The notes: generated by a model not told the origin, from the letters alone. DNA of 64,000 nt from Actinoplanes utahensis (GCF_016862455.1 NZ_BOMZ01000033.1:62001-126000), one strand, 5' to 3'. Positions 9,654 to 19,971 are shown, counted from the stretch's first letter. Made by a program: numbers and translations.

Positions 9654-9856
9654 TGACCGACGAGAACCTGACCTACGAGCAGGCCCGCACCGAGCTGGCC
9701 TCCGTGGTGGAGCGGCTGGAGCAGGGCGGCGGCACCCTGGAGGAGTCGCTGGCCCTCTGGGAGCGCGGGGAGAAGCTGGCCGACGTGTGCCGGCGCTGGC
9801 TGGACGGCGCACGCGAGCGCATCGAGACGGCCCGCGCGGCCCGCTCCGAGGAGTGA
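9653..9856 (+). CDS. xseB: Exodeoxyribonuclease VII small subunit
   Basis: Non-catalytic partner that binds XseA in multiple copies; 67 aa, usual length. The sequence is one helical hairpin with the family signature LEQGGGTLEESLALWERGE. Coupled to xseA by TGATG. It ends 4 bp before the stop of the convergent gene at 9861. Confidence 0.95.
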   Translation: MTDENLTYEQARTELASVVERLEQGGGTLEESLALWERGEKLADVCRRWLDGARERIETARAARSEE

Positions 9857-9860
9857 GGGG

Positions 9861-10430
9861 CTAGGACAGCGAGGAGGCGAGCTGTTCCAGGTTCTTCGTG
9901 TCGCCGTCCTGGCCGAGGATCACGATGGTGTGCGACCGCTCGGTGGCGATCATCGCGGTCTCGCCGGGCCGGCCGTCGTACACCATCCAGGTGCGCCGGT
10001 CGGTGCGGAAGGTGCCGGTCCGGGTGGGCGCCTCGGACACTTCCGCTTTGACCAGGGCGGCGGCGTCGGTGGTGCTCTGGACGAGCAGGATCGGCTTGTC
10101 GGCGGGATCGACGTAACCGAGCCGGAGCGTGGCGCCGCCGTCGGCCCGGCGGAAGATCGCCGACGAGACGTGCCAGTCGTCGCTCAGACCGGCCGGCTGC
10201 GCCACGGTGAACTCCTTCGACGCCTGCTGGATCGCCGAGGACGGGTCCACGGTGACCGGCTTGTCGCCGTCCAGCACCACGCGATAGAAGATCATGATCA
10301 GAGCGATCGGCACCAGCAGCACGGCCAGCGACATGATCATGTCGCGCGGGCGGCGTTCCTCCCGGGCGGCGAGCCGGGGCTTCTCCGCCGGGGCGGTGGA
10401 CTGAGGGGTAGCTGGTTCCACGAGTCCCAT
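9861..10430 (-). CDS. DUF4245 family membrane-anchored protein
   Basis: Product of 189 aa, matching the DUF4245 pattern found beside glpX in many actinobacteria. About 30 soluble residues, one membrane segment ([20 protein letters not shown]), then an extracytoplasmic domain with [20 protein letters not shown] and [18 protein letters not shown]. The ATG at 10430 begins the conserved region; a longer in-frame extension runs antisense to glpX. Molecular function is unknown for the family. Confidence 0.75.
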   Translation of the reverse strand: MGLVEPATPQSTAPAEKPRLAAREERRPRDMIMSLAVLLVPIALIMIFYRVVLDGDKPVTVDPSSAIQQASKEFTVAQPAGLSDDWHVSSAIFRRADGGATLRLGYVDPADKPILLVQSTTDAAALVKAEVSEAPTRTGTFRTDRRTWMVYDGRPGETAMIATERSHTIVILGQDGDTKNLEQLASSLS

Positions 10431-10521
10431 TGTTAACCATGTCGCTGAACCGAGACTTGGCACGTCCTCAGGTGCCAGGATCGGAGGACTTACAGCCCCG
10501 CAACGACGCGAGGAGGCCGCC

Positions 10522-11559
10522 GTGCCCGCCCGAGTCCCCCAGGACCTCGACCGCAACATCGCCCTCGACCTCGTCCGTGTGACCGAAGCCGCCGCGATGG
10601 CAGCCGGCCGGTGGGTCGGCCGCGGTGACAAGAACGGCGGTGACGGCGCCGCCGTCGACGCCATGCGCAAACTCATCAACTCGATCCAGATGCGCGGCGT
10701 CGTCGTCATCGGCGAGGGTGAGAAGGATGAAGCGCCGATGCTCTTCAACGGCGAGCGGGTCGGTGACGGCACCGGCCCCGAGGTGGACGTCGCCGTCGAC
10801 CCGATCGACGGCACCACGCTGATGAGCAAGGGCATGCCCGGCTCGATCGCGGTGCTGGCGGTGGCCGAGCGCGGCGCCATGTTCGACCCGAGCGCCGTGT
10901 TCTACATGGACAAGATCGCGGTCGGGCCGGACTGCGCCGACGTCATCGACATCGACGCCGGCGTCAAGGAGAACCTGCGCCGCATCGCCAAGGCGAAGCG
11001 TTCCAGCATCTCCGACGTGACGGTGTGCATCCTGGACCGTCCCCGGCACAGCAAGCTGGTCGAGGAGGTCCGGCACGCCGGCGCCACCATCAAGTTCATC
11101 TCGGACGGTGACATCGCCGGCGCCATCTCCGCGGCCCGGCTGGAGTCCGACGTCGACGTGCTGATGGGTATCGGCGGCACCCCGGAGGGCATCACGGCGG
11201 CCTGCGCCCTCAAGTGTCTCGGCGGCATGATCCAGGCGAAGCTGTGGCCGCTCGACGACGCCGAGCGGGAGAAGGCGATCGCCGGCGGTCACGACCTGGA
11301 CCGGGTGCTCACCACCGACGACCTGGTCACCGGGGACAACTGCTTCTTCGTCGCCACCGGCGTCACCAGCGGTGACCTGCTCAAGGGCGTGCGGTACCGG
11401 TCCGGCGGCGCGCACACCCAGTCGATCGTGATGCGGTCCAAGAGCGGCACGATCCGGGTCATCGACTCGTACCACCGCCTGGAGAAGCTGGCGTTGTACT
11501 CGGCTGTCGACTTCGACGGCCACCTGCCGACGGTCCCGATCGGGGACCCGGTCATCTGA
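10522..11559 (+). CDS. glpX: Fructose-1,6-bisphosphatase, class II
   Basis: Gluconeogenic phosphatase converting fructose 1,6-bisphosphate to fructose 6-phosphate; 345 aa. Metal and phosphate motifs are [11 protein letters not shown] and [11 protein letters not shown], and [18 protein letters not shown] follows. The GTG start has the strong site GAGGAGG 7 nt upstream. It serves gluconeogenesis together with pckG at 17906. Confidence 0.96.
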   Translation: MPARVPQDLDRNIALDLVRVTEAAAMAAGRWVGRGDKNGGDGAAVDAMRKLINSIQMRGVVVIGEGEKDEAPMLFNGERVGDGTGPEVDVAVDPIDGTTLMSKGMPGSIAVLAVAERGAMFDPSAVFYMDKIAVGPDCADVIDIDAGVKENLRRIAKAKRSSISDVTVCILDRPRHSKLVEEVRHAGATIKFISDGDIAGAISAARLESDVDVLMGIGGTPEGITAACALKCLGGMIQAKLWPLDDAEREKAIAGGHDLDRVLTTDDLVTGDNCFFVATGVTSGDLLKGVRYRSGGAHTQSIVMRSKSGTIRVIDSYHRLEKLALYSAVDFDGHLPTVPIGDPVI

Positions 11560-11566
11560 GGCACGA

Positions 11567-11597
11567 CCGGCGGTCCGGGCCCGGCCCGGACCGCCGG
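11567..11597. terminator. Bidirectional hairpin between glpX and the rhomboid gene
   Basis: Perfect 14-bp GC stem (11567-11580 with 11584-11597) with a 3-nt loop, filling the 39-bp gap between two convergent stop codons. Confidence 0.75.
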
Positions 11598-11598
11598 C

Positions 11599-12222
11599 TC
11601 AGGCTTTGCGGCGGCGGAAGACGACCGCCGCGACCAGGCCGCCGACCAGGCCCAGCAGGTGCCCCTGCCAGGAGACCCGCTGGTCGGTGGGGAGCACGTT
11701 GAACAGCTGGTACCAGTAGAGCAGCCCGATGAACCCGGCCACCGCGAAGTGCCACCAGCTGCGTTCCACCAGGCCGCGGGCCAGCACCAGACCGAGATAG
11801 CCGAAGATCACGCCGCTGGCGCCGACCACCACGGTCCGCGGGTCGCCGATGAACCAGACGCCGATGCCGGCCACCGCCATGATCAGCAGCGTGGACCAGA
11901 TGAACCGCCGGGCCCCGCCGGACAGCACGAACGTGCCGAGCAGGATGAGCGGCACCGCGTTGCCGTAGAGGTGCTCCCAGCCGTCGTGCAGGAACGGGCT
12001 GAACAGGATGCCGTCGATGCCGTCGACGGCGTGCGGGATGATCCCGCCGGCCACGTCGAGGGTGCCGGCGCCGAGCGCGACGTCGATCACCTCGATCAGG
12101 AACAGGGCCGGGACCACGGCGCACATCGTCACGAACGCCCGGCCCAGAGCCGCGTAGAAAGCCTCGGTGCCGAAGCGCGCCGACTCGTCAGCCTGCGCCC
12201 CGGCCGCCCATTCGTACCCCAT
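11599..12222 (-). CDS. Rhomboid family intramembrane serine protease
   Basis: Intramembrane protease of 207 aa with about six TM segments. Signature elements: HLYGNAVPLILLG (the HxxxN part), the catalytic serine in GASGVIFGYLG, and the catalytic histidine in WQGHLLGLVGG. The ATG at 12222 is the only Met at the start of homology; an in-frame extension to 12912 lies antisense to the trypsin-like gene and is rejected. Substrates are unknown. Confidence 0.9.
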   Translation of the reverse strand: MGYEWAAGAQADESARFGTEAFYAALGRAFVTMCAVVPALFLIEVIDVALGAGTLDVAGGIIPHAVDGIDGILFSPFLHDGWEHLYGNAVPLILLGTFVLSGGARRFIWSTLLIMAVAGIGVWFIGDPRTVVVGASGVIFGYLGLVLARGLVERSWWHFAVAGFIGLLYWYQLFNVLPTDQRVSWQGHLLGLVGGLVAAVVFRRRKA

Positions 12223-12269
12223 GCGTCGATGGTCGCAGGCCGCGGCGAACCCGGCCACCGGAAGACCGC

Positions 12270-13049
12270 TCAGGAGAGGCGGCGGGTGGCCTCCAGGATC
12301 TCCGCCCGGAACTTGGCGATCTGCGTGTAGACGCCGAAGAACCCGTCCCGTGCGCAGCCGAGCCCCCAGCTCACGATGCCGACCTGCACCCAGCGGCCGG
12401 TCTTGTCGCGGCCGACCATCGGGCCGCCGGAGTCGCCCTGGCAGGTGTCGACCCCATGCCGGCCGGCGCAGATCGACTCGTCCTGGACCAGTTCCACACC
12501 GGCTTTGCGGTACGCCGCCGCGCACTCGGCGTCCGGGATGGTGGGCACCTCGGCGTAGTGCAGGCGGCGTTCCTGCTGTACGGCCGCCTCCCGGGTCTGT
12601 CCCCACCCCATCACGGTGAAGGTGCCCTGGTCGACGTCCTCGGCGGTGATCGGCAGGGTGGGCAGGGCGAGCTCGCGTTCCAGCCGGACCACGGCCCAGT
12701 CGTCGCCGGCGGTCTCGGTGACGAAGTCCGGGGAGCGGTAGACCTCGACCGACTTGACCGCGACCGCCGAACGGGACCGCAGGTCGGTGGCGCCGGCGGT
12801 CACGGTGATCCGGTCGTTGGGGCCGGTCGGGCCGACGCAGTGGCCGGCGGTGAGCACGACGCGGGGCGCGGTCAGCGCGCCGCCGCAGCCCATGGAGAGC
12901 CGGACGGCCCACGGGAACCTGCCGTTGCCGGCGAGTTTGCCGCCGACGACCTCACGTACCGGCAGTCGCCCGGTGTCGGCCTGTGCGGGTGCCCCGGCCG
13001 GGCCGGCCAGCACCAGAACGAAGAAGCACAAAGCCGCTTTTCGGACCAT
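12270..13049 (-). CDS. Secreted trypsin-like serine protease (S1A)
   Basis: Extracellular endopeptidase, 259 aa. Signal peptide about 1-25 (ALCFFVLVLAGPAGAPAQA), a short propeptide ending before VVGGKLAG, then a chymotrypsin fold. The catalytic triad is His in LTAGHC, Asp in DDWAVVRL and Ser in CQGDSGGPM. Asp in DTCQGDSGG, six residues before the catalytic Ser, suggests trypsin-like Arg/Lys preference. The mature N-terminus VVGG implies zymogen activation by cleavage. It sits between rhomboid and transglycosylase genes, all minus strand. Confidence 0.92.
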   Translation of the reverse strand: MVRKAALCFFVLVLAGPAGAPAQADTGRLPVREVVGGKLAGNGRFPWAVRLSMGCGGALTAPRVVLTAGHCVGPTGPNDRITVTAGATDLRSRSAVAVKSVEVYRSPDFVTETAGDDWAVVRLERELALPTLPITAEDVDQGTFTVMGWGQTREAAVQQERRLHYAEVPTIPDAECAAAYRKAGVELVQDESICAGRHGVDTCQGDSGGPMVGRDKTGRWVQVGIVSWGLGCARDGFFGVYTQIAKFRAEILEATRRLS

Positions 13050-13117
13050 ACAGACATTTGATCACAGCAAAACGGGGCCACGCGGAACGCCGCGCAGCCC
13101 CGTCCGGAAGCTTGCCG

Positions 13118-13807
13118 TCAGTACCAGCCGACGTTCTGCGAGTGGCCCCACGCCTCGCACGGGCTGCCGTACCGGCCCTCGATGTAACCCAGGCCCCACT
13201 TGATCTGCGTGGCCGGGTTGGTCTTCCAGTCGTCACCGGCCGAGGCCATCTTGCTGCCCGGCAGGGACTGCGGGATCCCGTACGCCCCGGAGCTGGGGTT
13301 CTCGGCCTTGTAGTTCCAGCCGCTCTCTTTCTTCCACAGCTTGTCCAGGCACGGGAACTGGTCGAGCCCGAAGCCGGCCTGGAGCATCAGGGCGCACCCG
13401 GTCTTGCGGGCGCCGCTGTACTCGCTGCAGGACGCCGGGATCTCGCCGGTGTACTCCACCGGGCCGCCGGCCTCCTCGGCCTTCTTCTTCGCCGCGGCCA
13501 GCTCGGCCTCGATGACCTTCTTCTCCTGCGTCCACGCCTTGGACGCGGCGGCCTTGGCCTCGCGGGCCGCCTCGACGGCCGCGGTCTCCTCGGCGACGGC
13601 CCGGTGGGCCCGCGCCGCGGCGTGGTCGGCGTGGCGCGTCTTCAGCAACTGGAGCTCGTCCTGCTCCGCGACGATGACAGCCTGTGCCGAGACGTTCTGG
13701 GGCTGGACTTCCCGGTTCTGCCCGAGGTAGACGCCGCCGCCGAGGCCGGCCACCAGAAGGCCGACGGACAGGACACGCACACCGAGCCGGCTCCAGAGCC
13801 GCTTCAC
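13118..13807 (-). CDS. Secreted lytic transglycosylase with coiled-coil region
   Basis: Cell-wall hydrolase of 229 aa. N-terminal membrane or signal segment (GVRVLSVGLLVAGLGGGVYL), an Ala/Glu/Lys-rich coiled coil (about residues 40-115), then an SLT-like domain with the catalytic Glu in WKKESGWNYKAENPSSGAYG, IPQSLPGSKM and WGLGYIEGRYGSPCEAW. The GTG at 13807 is chosen because AAGGGA lies 7 nt upstream and the membrane segment starts right after. The cyclic-di-AMP riboswitch common upstream of such genes was not found. The promoter region contains a 13-bp inverted repeat. Confidence 0.85.
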   Translation of the reverse strand: MKRLWSRLGVRVLSVGLLVAGLGGGVYLGQNREVQPQNVSAQAVIVAEQDELQLLKTRHADHAAARAHRAVAEETAAVEAAREAKAAASKAWTQEKKVIEAELAAAKKKAEEAGGPVEYTGEIPASCSEYSGARKTGCALMLQAGFGLDQFPCLDKLWKKESGWNYKAENPSSGAYGIPQSLPGSKMASAGDDWKTNPATQIKWGLGYIEGRYGSPCEAWGHSQNVGWY

Positions 13808-13923
13808 GAAGAATTCCCTTCGTCGGGGGGCAAGAAAGCGGCGCGCTCCCGGCCCCGAAGGGGCGGACCGCGCCGCGCGTTGCTCGCCGAACACCTTGGC
13901 TCAACGTGAAGTGGATGTGAAAT

Positions 13924-13993
13924 GCCAGCGCGGTGATGTGATTTTAGTCACGCTACCTACCGGGTGAATTCGGCACGAAATCACCGCGCTGGC
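13924..13993. repeat. 13-bp perfect inverted repeat between phoH and the transglycosylase gene
   Basis: GCCAGCGCGGTGA at 13924-13936 is the exact reverse complement of 13981-13993, with a 44-nt interior that contains GTGA/TCAC pairs. It lies after the phoH stop and before the transglycosylase start. It could be a phoH terminator, a structured leader or an operator. Confidence 0.6.
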
Positions 13994-14005
13994 GTTATAG
14001 AAGAT

Positions 14006-15418
14006 CTACAGCGGGATCTCCTCCAGAAGGTCTGTCACGACCTCAGCAATCGGCGAGCGCTCCGACCGCGTGAGGGTTACGTGGGCGAAGATCGGGTGAC
14101 CCTTCAACGCCTCGATCACCGCGGTGACACCGTCGTGCCGGCCGACCCGCAGGTTGTCCCGCTGCGCGACGTCGTGGGTGAGCACGACCCGCGAGTTCTG
14201 CCCGATCCGGGACAGCACGGTGAGCAGCACGTTGCGTTCCAGCGACTGCGCCTCGTCGACGATCACGAACGCGTCGTGCAGGCTCCGGCCCCGGATGTGG
14301 GTCAGCGGCAGCACCTCGAGCATGCCTCGGGCCAGGACCTCCTCGACCACGTTGGCGTGCACGACCGCGCCCAGGGTGTCGAAGACCGCCTGCGCCCAGG
14401 GCGACATCTTCTCCGACTCGCTGCCCGGCAGATAGCCGAGCTCCTGACCGCCGACCGCGTAGAGCGGGCGGAACACCACCACCTTCTTGTGGCGGTTGCG
14501 CTCCATCGTCGCCTCCAGGCCCGCGCAGAGCGCCAGCGCCGACTTGCCGGTGCCGGCCCGGCCGCCCAGCGACACGATGCCGATCTGCTCGTCGAGCAGG
14601 ATGTCCAGCGCCACCCGCTGCTCGGCCGAACGGCCGCGCAGCCCGAAGGCGTCACGGTCCCCCCGTACCAATCGGAGGCTCTTGTCGGGGTTGACCCGGG
14701 CCAGCGCCGAACCGCGCGGCGAGTGGATCACCAGGCCGGTGTGGCAGGGCAGGTTCTCGGCCGCCTCCGCCTCCAGTTCCTCACCGGCGTAGAGGGCGGC
14801 CACCTGCTCCTCGCCCAGCTCCAGGTCGGCCATGCCGGTCCAGGTCGGGTCGCTGGCCTGGCCGTGCCGGTACTCGTCGGCGGTCAGGCCGACCGAGGCG
14901 GCTTTCACCCGCAACGGCATGTCCTTGCTGACCAGCGTGACCTCACGGCCCTCGGCGGCCAGCCCCAGCGCCACGGAGAGGATGCGGGTGTCGTTCGAGT
15001 CGTTGCGGAACCCCTGTGGGAGCACGCTCTGGTCGGCGTGGTTCAGCTCCACCCGCAGGGTGCCGCCCTCGTCGTTGCAGAGCACCGGCTGATCCAGGCG
15101 GCCGAACTTGATCCGCAACTCGTCCAGCATGCGCAGCGACTGCCGGGCGAACCAGCCCAGTTCGGGGTGGTGACGTTTCCCCTCCAGCTCGGAGATGACC
15201 ACGAGAGGCACGACCACCTCGTGGTCGGTGAACCGGCGGAACGCCGCCGGGTCGGACAGCAGGACCGAGGTGTCCAGGACGAAGACCCGGCCGGCGGGGG
15301 CGGGTTCGGCGTCGGCGTGCCGGTCCCGGGGCTTGCGGCGCCCGGTGGTGGCACGGCTGCTGGGCACGTTGTCGGCCGGGTTCTGGTCGATCCCGGCATC
15401 GGTACGGCGAGATGTCAC
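14006..15418 (-). CDS. phoH2: PIN-domain PhoH-like ATPase (PhoH2 type)
   Basis: Predicted RNA-unwinding nuclease of 470 aa. N-terminal PIN RNase domain (about 45-180) with [13 protein letters not shown], acidic residues in ISELEGKR, and [10 protein letters not shown]-terminal PhoH ATPase with Walker [14 protein letters not shown] and Walker [11 protein letters not shown]. The GTG at 15418 has GGAG 7 nt upstream; an ATG at 15574 would add a Cys/Arg-rich, unconserved extension. Mycobacterial PhoH2 is paired with a small PhoAT antitoxin; no such ORF is evident upstream here. Confidence 0.88.
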   Translation of the reverse strand: MTSRRTDAGIDQNPADNVPSSRATTGRRKPRDRHADAEPAPAGRVFVLDTSVLLSDPAAFRRFTDHEVVVPLVVISELEGKRHHPELGWFARQSLRMLDELRIKFGRLDQPVLCNDEGGTLRVELNHADQSVLPQGFRNDSNDTRILSVALGLAAEGREVTLVSKDMPLRVKAASVGLTADEYRHGQASDPTWTGMADLELGEEQVAALYAGEELEAEAAENLPCHTGLVIHSPRGSALARVNPDKSLRLVRGDRDAFGLRGRSAEQRVALDILLDEQIGIVSLGGRAGTGKSALALCAGLEATMERNRHKKVVVFRPLYAVGGQELGYLPGSESEKMSPWAQAVFDTLGAVVHANVVEEVLARGMLEVLPLTHIRGRSLHDAFVIVDEAQSLERNVLLTVLSRIGQNSRVVLTHDVAQRDNLRVGRHDGVTAVIEALKGHPIFAHVTLTRSERSPIAEVVTDLLEEIPL

Positions 15419-15680
15419 AGGCCTGCTCCAGCGGGCGTGCAACCCGGTCCGCCCGCGGTCCGCCACCTCCGGTCGCCGGCCCTCTGCACGGGGTCGGGAT
15501 GCGGTCCCCGTGGCGCAGTAATCGCAGGTACGGACCGACCGGCTGGCTCGGGACGACCCCGTGCCATGACTCAAACGCTAGCGGTCAACTACGTCCCGCG
15601 GTAGTGCGCAAAATCGGGCACCCAAGGGTGACGCTCGACCCACGCGAATTCGCCGGGCATAAAAGACGACCATCGGCGGG

Positions 15681-15686
15681 TAATCT
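15681..15686 (+). promoter_or_regulatory. -10 box of otsB, leaderless arrangement
   Basis: TAATCT ends 7 nt before the otsB GTG, with no ribosome-binding site between. It lies in the 275-bp divergent gap with phoH2. Confidence 0.55.
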
Positions 15687-15693
15687 GACTTGC

Positions 15694-16500
15694 GTGGCCG
15701 AGACTCCGCGTCCGATACACCCGCTGACCACCGATGAGGCGTGGGCGTTCACCGTTTCCCGTGCGTCCGCGACGACGTTCTTCTTCGATTTCGACGGGGT
15801 TCTCTCTCCCGTCACCGACGACCCGGACGCCTCACAGCCGGTGCCCGAGGTGCTCGACGTTCTCGACCGGCTGGCCGGCGCCGTCGCCCGGGTGGCGATC
15901 GTCTCCGCCCGTCCGGTCAGCTTCCTGCGGTCCCGCTTCGAGACCCTGGCCAACGTCGACCTGTTCGGGCTCTACGGGCTCGAGGTCTGGCACGACGGCG
16001 AGGTGGTCACCGAGCCGGCCGCGCTGGAGTTCGTGCCGGCCATGGCCGAGCTGTCCGACCGCGCCCGCGCCGAGCTGCCCGCCGAGATCCTGGTGGAATA
16101 CAAACGGCTCTCCGTCGCCCTGCACTACCGGACCGCTCCGGAGCACGCGGCGACCGTCGAGCGCTGGGCCCACGAGCAGGCCGAGCGTCTCGGCCTGCGG
16201 ATTCAGAACGGGCGCATGGTCGTCGAGCTGAAGCCCCCGGTCGACCAGGACAAGGGCATGGTCATCACCGAGGGCGTCCGCAACGCCGGCTGCGCGTGGT
16301 ACTTCGGTGACGACATGTCCGACATCAAGGCGTTCGACGCGCTGCGCGCCCGAGAGGCGGTCGACCCGGCCTTCTTCGGTATGGCCGTCGCCGTCGCCAA
16401 CCCCGAGACCGGCGCCGAGGTCTCCTCCGCCGCGGACCTCACGCTGGAGTCCCCGCACGCGGTCGCCGCCTTCCTCACCGAAAACCTCAAACGCTTCTGA
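15694..16500 (+). CDS. otsB: Trehalose-6-phosphate phosphatase
   Basis: HAD-superfamily phosphatase finishing the OtsA/OtsB trehalose route; 268 aa. HAD motif I is FFFDFDGVLSP (nucleophile Asp), motif II IVSARP, motif III the Lys in DQDKGMVI, motif IV GDDMSD. The GTG at 15694 follows a -10 box at 7 nt. otsA is not adjacent. A phosphatase of unknown sugar specificity is the main alternative, but the length and motifs fit OtsB. Confidence 0.87.
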   Translation: MAETPRPIHPLTTDEAWAFTVSRASATTFFFDFDGVLSPVTDDPDASQPVPEVLDVLDRLAGAVARVAIVSARPVSFLRSRFETLANVDLFGLYGLEVWHDGEVVTEPAALEFVPAMAELSDRARAELPAEILVEYKRLSVALHYRTAPEHAATVERWAHEQAERLGLRIQNGRMVVELKPPVDQDKGMVITEGVRNAGCAWYFGDDMSDIKAFDALRAREAVDPAFFGMAVAVANPETGAEVSSAADLTLESPHAVAAFLTENLKRF

Positions 16501-16976
16501 ACCCCCTTTCTGGTACGCCGTTGGCCGCCCCCGCCGATTTCGGCCGTCCCGTGACCCCCGCGCGAGATCTAGTGAGTTTCGGGCGAACCGATTCACCACG
16601 ACCTCGCAAGATCGACGGCCGGCGGGCAAGCAATTGACCAGCAGGGTCAGCACCGACAACCAGCCGGACGACCCCCGCGGACCGGGCGGCGTGCTGCGGC
16701 CGTAACGACCGTGTCCGTCGCGGGCCGCCGGATTCAGCCCGGTGGCCGCGCTGCGGTCCGGGCCCCCTGCGGGCATCGCGCGGGGGCCACGGGACGGGTT
16801 GGATCTGGCGGGGCTGCTCACGCCGTACCGGAAAAGGGTCGGGAAGTGCGCGGAGTCAGGCGTTCGGGATCACCGCAACCGCACGCGGGGTTGCGGAAGC
16901 AGGCACCACTGGCAAGTGCACGCGAGGTCGCGGGAGCAGGGGCGACCGCAACCGCACGCTGGGGTTTCGGGGTGGG
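16501..16976. other. Intergenic region without a supported gene
   Basis: 476 bp between otsB and the convergent prenyltransferase. Open frames here have no domain-like content or ribosome-binding sites. The only structure noted is a repeated CCGCAACCGCACGC at about 16873 and 16948 plus GC-rich hairpins. It may hold termination signals for both genes. Confidence 0.5.
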
Positions 16977-17747
16977 TCAGGCGCCGTAGCGGCGTTGGCG
17001 GAGGGCGTAGGAGCGCAGGGCGCGGAGGAAGTCGATGCGGCGGAAGTCCGGCCAGTTGGCGTCGTGGAAGTAGAACTCCGAGTGGGCGGACTGCCACAGC
17101 AGGAAGCCGGAGAGGCGCTGCTCGCCGCTGGTGCGGATGACCAGGTCGGGGTCGGGCTGGCCACGGGTGTAGAGGTGCTCGGCGATGTGCTCCACGTCGA
17201 GGATCTCGGCGAGTTCCTCGATGGTGCCGCCGGTCGCGGCGTGCTCGTAGAGCAGGGAGCGGACCGCGTCGGTGATCTCGCGGCGTCCGCCGTAACCGAC
17301 GGCCATGTTGACCTCGACGCCCTCGCCACGGTCGCGGGTCTTCTCCTGCGCGGCCTTCAGCGTCGCGGCGGTCGGGGCGGGCAGGATGTCCAGCGCGCCG
17401 ACCATGCGCAGCCGCCAGGGATTGCCGTCCTCGGCGAGCTCGGTGGCCAGATCCTCGATGATCTTGACGAGGGGATCCAGTTCGGCGGCCGGGCGGCGCA
17501 GGTTGTCGGTGGCCAGCAGGTAGAGCGTGACGTGCTCGATGCCGGCCTGGTCGCACCAGCCCAGCAGCTCCTTGACCCGGGTCGCACCGACGCGGTGACC
17601 GTCGTTCGGGTCGACGAACCCCATCTCACGGGCCCACCGGCGGTTGCCGTCGCACATCACGCCGATGTGTTTGGGCACGGGCTTGCCGGCCAGCTTCCCC
17701 GCCAGCCGCCGTTCGTAAAAGGTGTAGACCAGAGAACGCAGACTCAT
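16977..17747 (-). CDS. uppS: Cis-prenyltransferase (Z-isoprenyl diphosphate synthase)
   Basis: Condenses IPP onto an allylic diphosphate with cis geometry, supplying lipid carriers; 256 aa. Motif I is HIGVMCDGNRRWAR with the catalytic Asp. Others are LYLLATDNLRRP, NMAVGYGGRREI and LVIRTSGEQRLSGFLLWQ. The ATG at 17747 starts homology and has a TACGCT box 8 nt upstream. Proximity to phoH2 resembles the position of the short-chain Z,E-farnesyl diphosphate synthase Rv1086 near Rv1095, so product chain length could be short; sequence alone does not decide. Confidence 0.9.
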   Translation of the reverse strand: MSLRSLVYTFYERRLAGKLAGKPVPKHIGVMCDGNRRWAREMGFVDPNDGHRVGATRVKELLGWCDQAGIEHVTLYLLATDNLRRPAAELDPLVKIIEDLATELAEDGNPWRLRMVGALDILPAPTAATLKAAQEKTRDRGEGVEVNMAVGYGGRREITDAVRSLLYEHAATGGTIEELAEILDVEHIAEHLYTRGQPDPDLVIRTSGEQRLSGFLLWQSAHSEFYFHDANWPDFRRIDFLRALRSYALRQRRYGA

Positions 17748-17755
17748 CACCCCAA

Positions 17756-17761
17756 AGCGTA
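17756..17761 (-). promoter_or_regulatory. -10 box of the cis-prenyltransferase gene
   Basis: TACGCT on the minus strand, 8 nt before the ATG. The intervening bases are TTGGGGTG, so a weak ribosome-binding site cannot be excluded. Confidence 0.45.
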
Positions 17762-17905
17762 GCCACCCGCGCCAGAGGCTCAAGCGGGACCGCCGTCATG
17801 GGACCATCCGCGTGCCGGATGCGCCCGATCGTGCCATCGAGCGTATCGGCCGACCGGCCGGTCCCGCCCGGGGCGCCGTTGCCGCGGGCGGGGACCAGCC
17901 GGGTG

Positions 17906-19711
17906 TCAGGCGTCGGCGAGCCGGGCGCGCAGCGCGTCCAGTTCCGCCCACAGGACCGCGGGCAGCTTGTCGCCGAACTTGGTGAACCACTCGGTGACCT
18001 GCGGGATCTCCGCCTGCCACTCGGCGGGGTCGACCCGCAGCGCCGCGGCCAGGTCGGCCGGGTCGATGTCCAGCCCGGTGATGTCGATCGCCTCCGGGGT
18101 CGGCACGTGGCCGATCGGGGTCTCGATCGCGTCGGCCTTGCCCTCCAGGCGCTCGACGACCCACTTGAGGACCCGGCTGTTCTCGCCGAACCCGGGCCAC
18201 AGGAACCGGCCGTCGTCACCGCGGCGGAACCAGTTCACGTAGAAGACCTTGGGCAGCTTGGAGGCGTCGCCGGACGCACCCTTGGCCATGTCGATCCAGT
18301 GCTGGAAGTAGTCGCCGGCGTGGTAACCGATGAACGGCAGCATCGCCATCGGGTCGCGGCGGACCACGCCGACCTGGCCGACCGCGGCCGCGGTGGTCTC
18401 CGACGAGAGGGTGGCGCCGAGGTAGACCCCGTGCACCCAGTCGCGGGCCTCGCTGACCAGCGGGATGGTGGTCTTGCGGCGGCCACCGAAGAGGATCGCG
18501 TCGATCGGCACGCCGCGCGGGTCGTGGTACTCGTCGGCGAGGATCGGGCACTGCTCGATCGGGGTGCAGAAACGGCTGTTCGGGTGGCTCGACGGCGCGT
18601 CCGACGACGGCGTCCAGTCGTTGCCCTTCCAGTCGGTGAGGTGCGCGGGCGGCTCGCCCATGCCTTCCCACCAGATGTCCCCGTCGTCGGTGAGCGCCAC
18701 GTTGGTGAACACCGAGTTGCCCTTGGCCAGGGTGCGCATGGCGTTCGGGTTGGTGTGGAAGTCGGTGCCGGGCGCGACACCGAACAGCCCGAACTCCGGG
18801 TTGGTGGCCCAGAGCCGGCCGTCCTCGCCGAACCGCATCCAGGCGATGTCGTCGCCGATGGTCTCGACCTTCCAGCCCGGCAGGGTCGGCTCGAGCATGG
18901 CCAGGTTGGTCTTGCCGCAGGCGGACGGGAACGCGCCGGCGATGTAGCGGACCACGCCCTCCGGCGAGGTCAGCTTCATGATCAGCATGTGCTCGGCGAG
19001 CCAGCCCTCGTCGCGGGCGGCCACACTGGCGATGCGCAGCGCGAAGCACTTCTTGCCGAGCAGCGAGTTGCCGCCGTACCCGGAGCCGAACGACCAGATC
19101 TCCCGGGTCTCCGGGAAGTGCGAGATGTACTTGGTCTCGTTGCACGGCCAGGCGACGTCGGCCTGCCCGGGCTCCAGAGGCGCGCCGATCGAGTGCAGCG
19201 CCGGCACGAAGTCGGCGTCGTCACCCATCGTCTTCAGGACCTCGGCCCCCATCCGGGTCATGATGCGCATGCTGGCGACGACGTACGGGCTGTCGGTGAT
19301 CTCGACGCCGAACATCGGCTCGGCCGCGTCGAGCGGGCCCATGCAGAACGGGACGACGTACATCGTCCGGCCTTTCATGGCGCCCCGGTAGAGCCCCGTC
19401 ATGAGCTGCTTCATCTCGGCCGGCGCCATCCAGTTGTTGGTGGGACCGGCGTCGGCCTCGTCGGCCGAGCAGATGAACGTGCGCTCCTCGACCCGCGCCA
19501 CATCGGACGGATCGGTGCGCGCCCAGAACGAGTTCGGCTTCTTCTCCTCGTCGAGCCGGACCAGCGCGCCCGATTCGACGAGCTCGTCGGTGAGACGGGT
19601 CCACTCGGCCTCGGAACCGTCACACCAGACGATGCGGTCCGGTGTGGTCAGAGCGGCGACCTCGTCGATCCACGCCAGCAGGCGGGGGTGCGAGGTGGGG
19701 GGAAGAGACAA
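17906..19711 (-). CDS. pckG: Phosphoenolpyruvate carboxykinase (GTP)
   Basis: Converts oxaloacetate and GTP to PEP, CO2 and GDP, the entry to gluconeogenesis; 601 aa, usual length. The P-loop with reactive Cys is [13 protein letters not shown]; the kinase-2 motif is IGDDIAWM. Metal and substrate segments are [15 protein letters not shown] and [15 protein letters not shown]; the guanine site includes FYVNWFRR and [13 protein letters not shown]. The start is a TTG at 19711, supported by AAGGAG 8 nt upstream and by homology at the next residues. Confidence 0.96.
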   Translation of the reverse strand: MSLPPTSHPRLLAWIDEVAALTTPDRIVWCDGSEAEWTRLTDELVESGALVRLDEEKKPNSFWARTDPSDVARVEERTFICSADEADAGPTNNWMAPAEMKQLMTGLYRGAMKGRTMYVVPFCMGPLDAAEPMFGVEITDSPYVVASMRIMTRMGAEVLKTMGDDADFVPALHSIGAPLEPGQADVAWPCNETKYISHFPETREIWSFGSGYGGNSLLGKKCFALRIASVAARDEGWLAEHMLIMKLTSPEGVVRYIAGAFPSACGKTNLAMLEPTLPGWKVETIGDDIAWMRFGEDGRLWATNPEFGLFGVAPGTDFHTNPNAMRTLAKGNSVFTNVALTDDGDIWWEGMGEPPAHLTDWKGNDWTPSSDAPSSHPNSRFCTPIEQCPILADEYHDPRGVPIDAILFGGRRKTTIPLVSEARDWVHGVYLGATLSSETTAAAVGQVGVVRRDPMAMLPFIGYHAGDYFQHWIDMAKGASGDASKLPKVFYVNWFRRGDDGRFLWPGFGENSRVLKWVVERLEGKADAIETPIGHVPTPEAIDITGLDIDPADLAAALRVDPAEWQAEIPQVTEWFTKFGDKLPAVLWAELDALRARLADA

Positions 19712-19971
19712 GATGAAGCTCCTTCGGTCGGCATTGACCTATGACTGACCTGCCGGGGATTTCCGGCCTTGTCATGGGGAGTCACGTCAGCCTAAGCCCG
19801 ATTCCACGCCGAGTTCATCGGCAGAACTTGTGGACAACCGCACAATCTATGGCTGCCGTGCGCGCAAACGATCGATTCTTCGCCGCAAAGTGCACCAGCG
19901 CGCATCTCGCCCCTCTGGAGCCCGCGCCACACCCCACTCATGGCAACTTTCACAAAAAGGACTTAACGCCT

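Noticed and set aside
13808..14005. Cyclic-di-AMP (ydaO-type) riboswitch upstream of the transglycosylase
   Set aside because: The short GGGTGAATTCGG resemblance is on the wrong strand and the conserved GGGGGACCCA-like and CTAACCTCGTAGGC-like blocks are absent.
14006..15574. 522-residue PhoH starting at 15574
   Set aside because: The extra 52 residues are Cys/Arg-rich and unlike PIN-PhoH N-termini; the GTG at 15418 has a proper ribosome-binding site.
16711..17140. Small plus-strand genes downstream of otsB
   Set aside because: No ribosome-binding site or domain, and the frames run antisense into the prenyltransferase gene.
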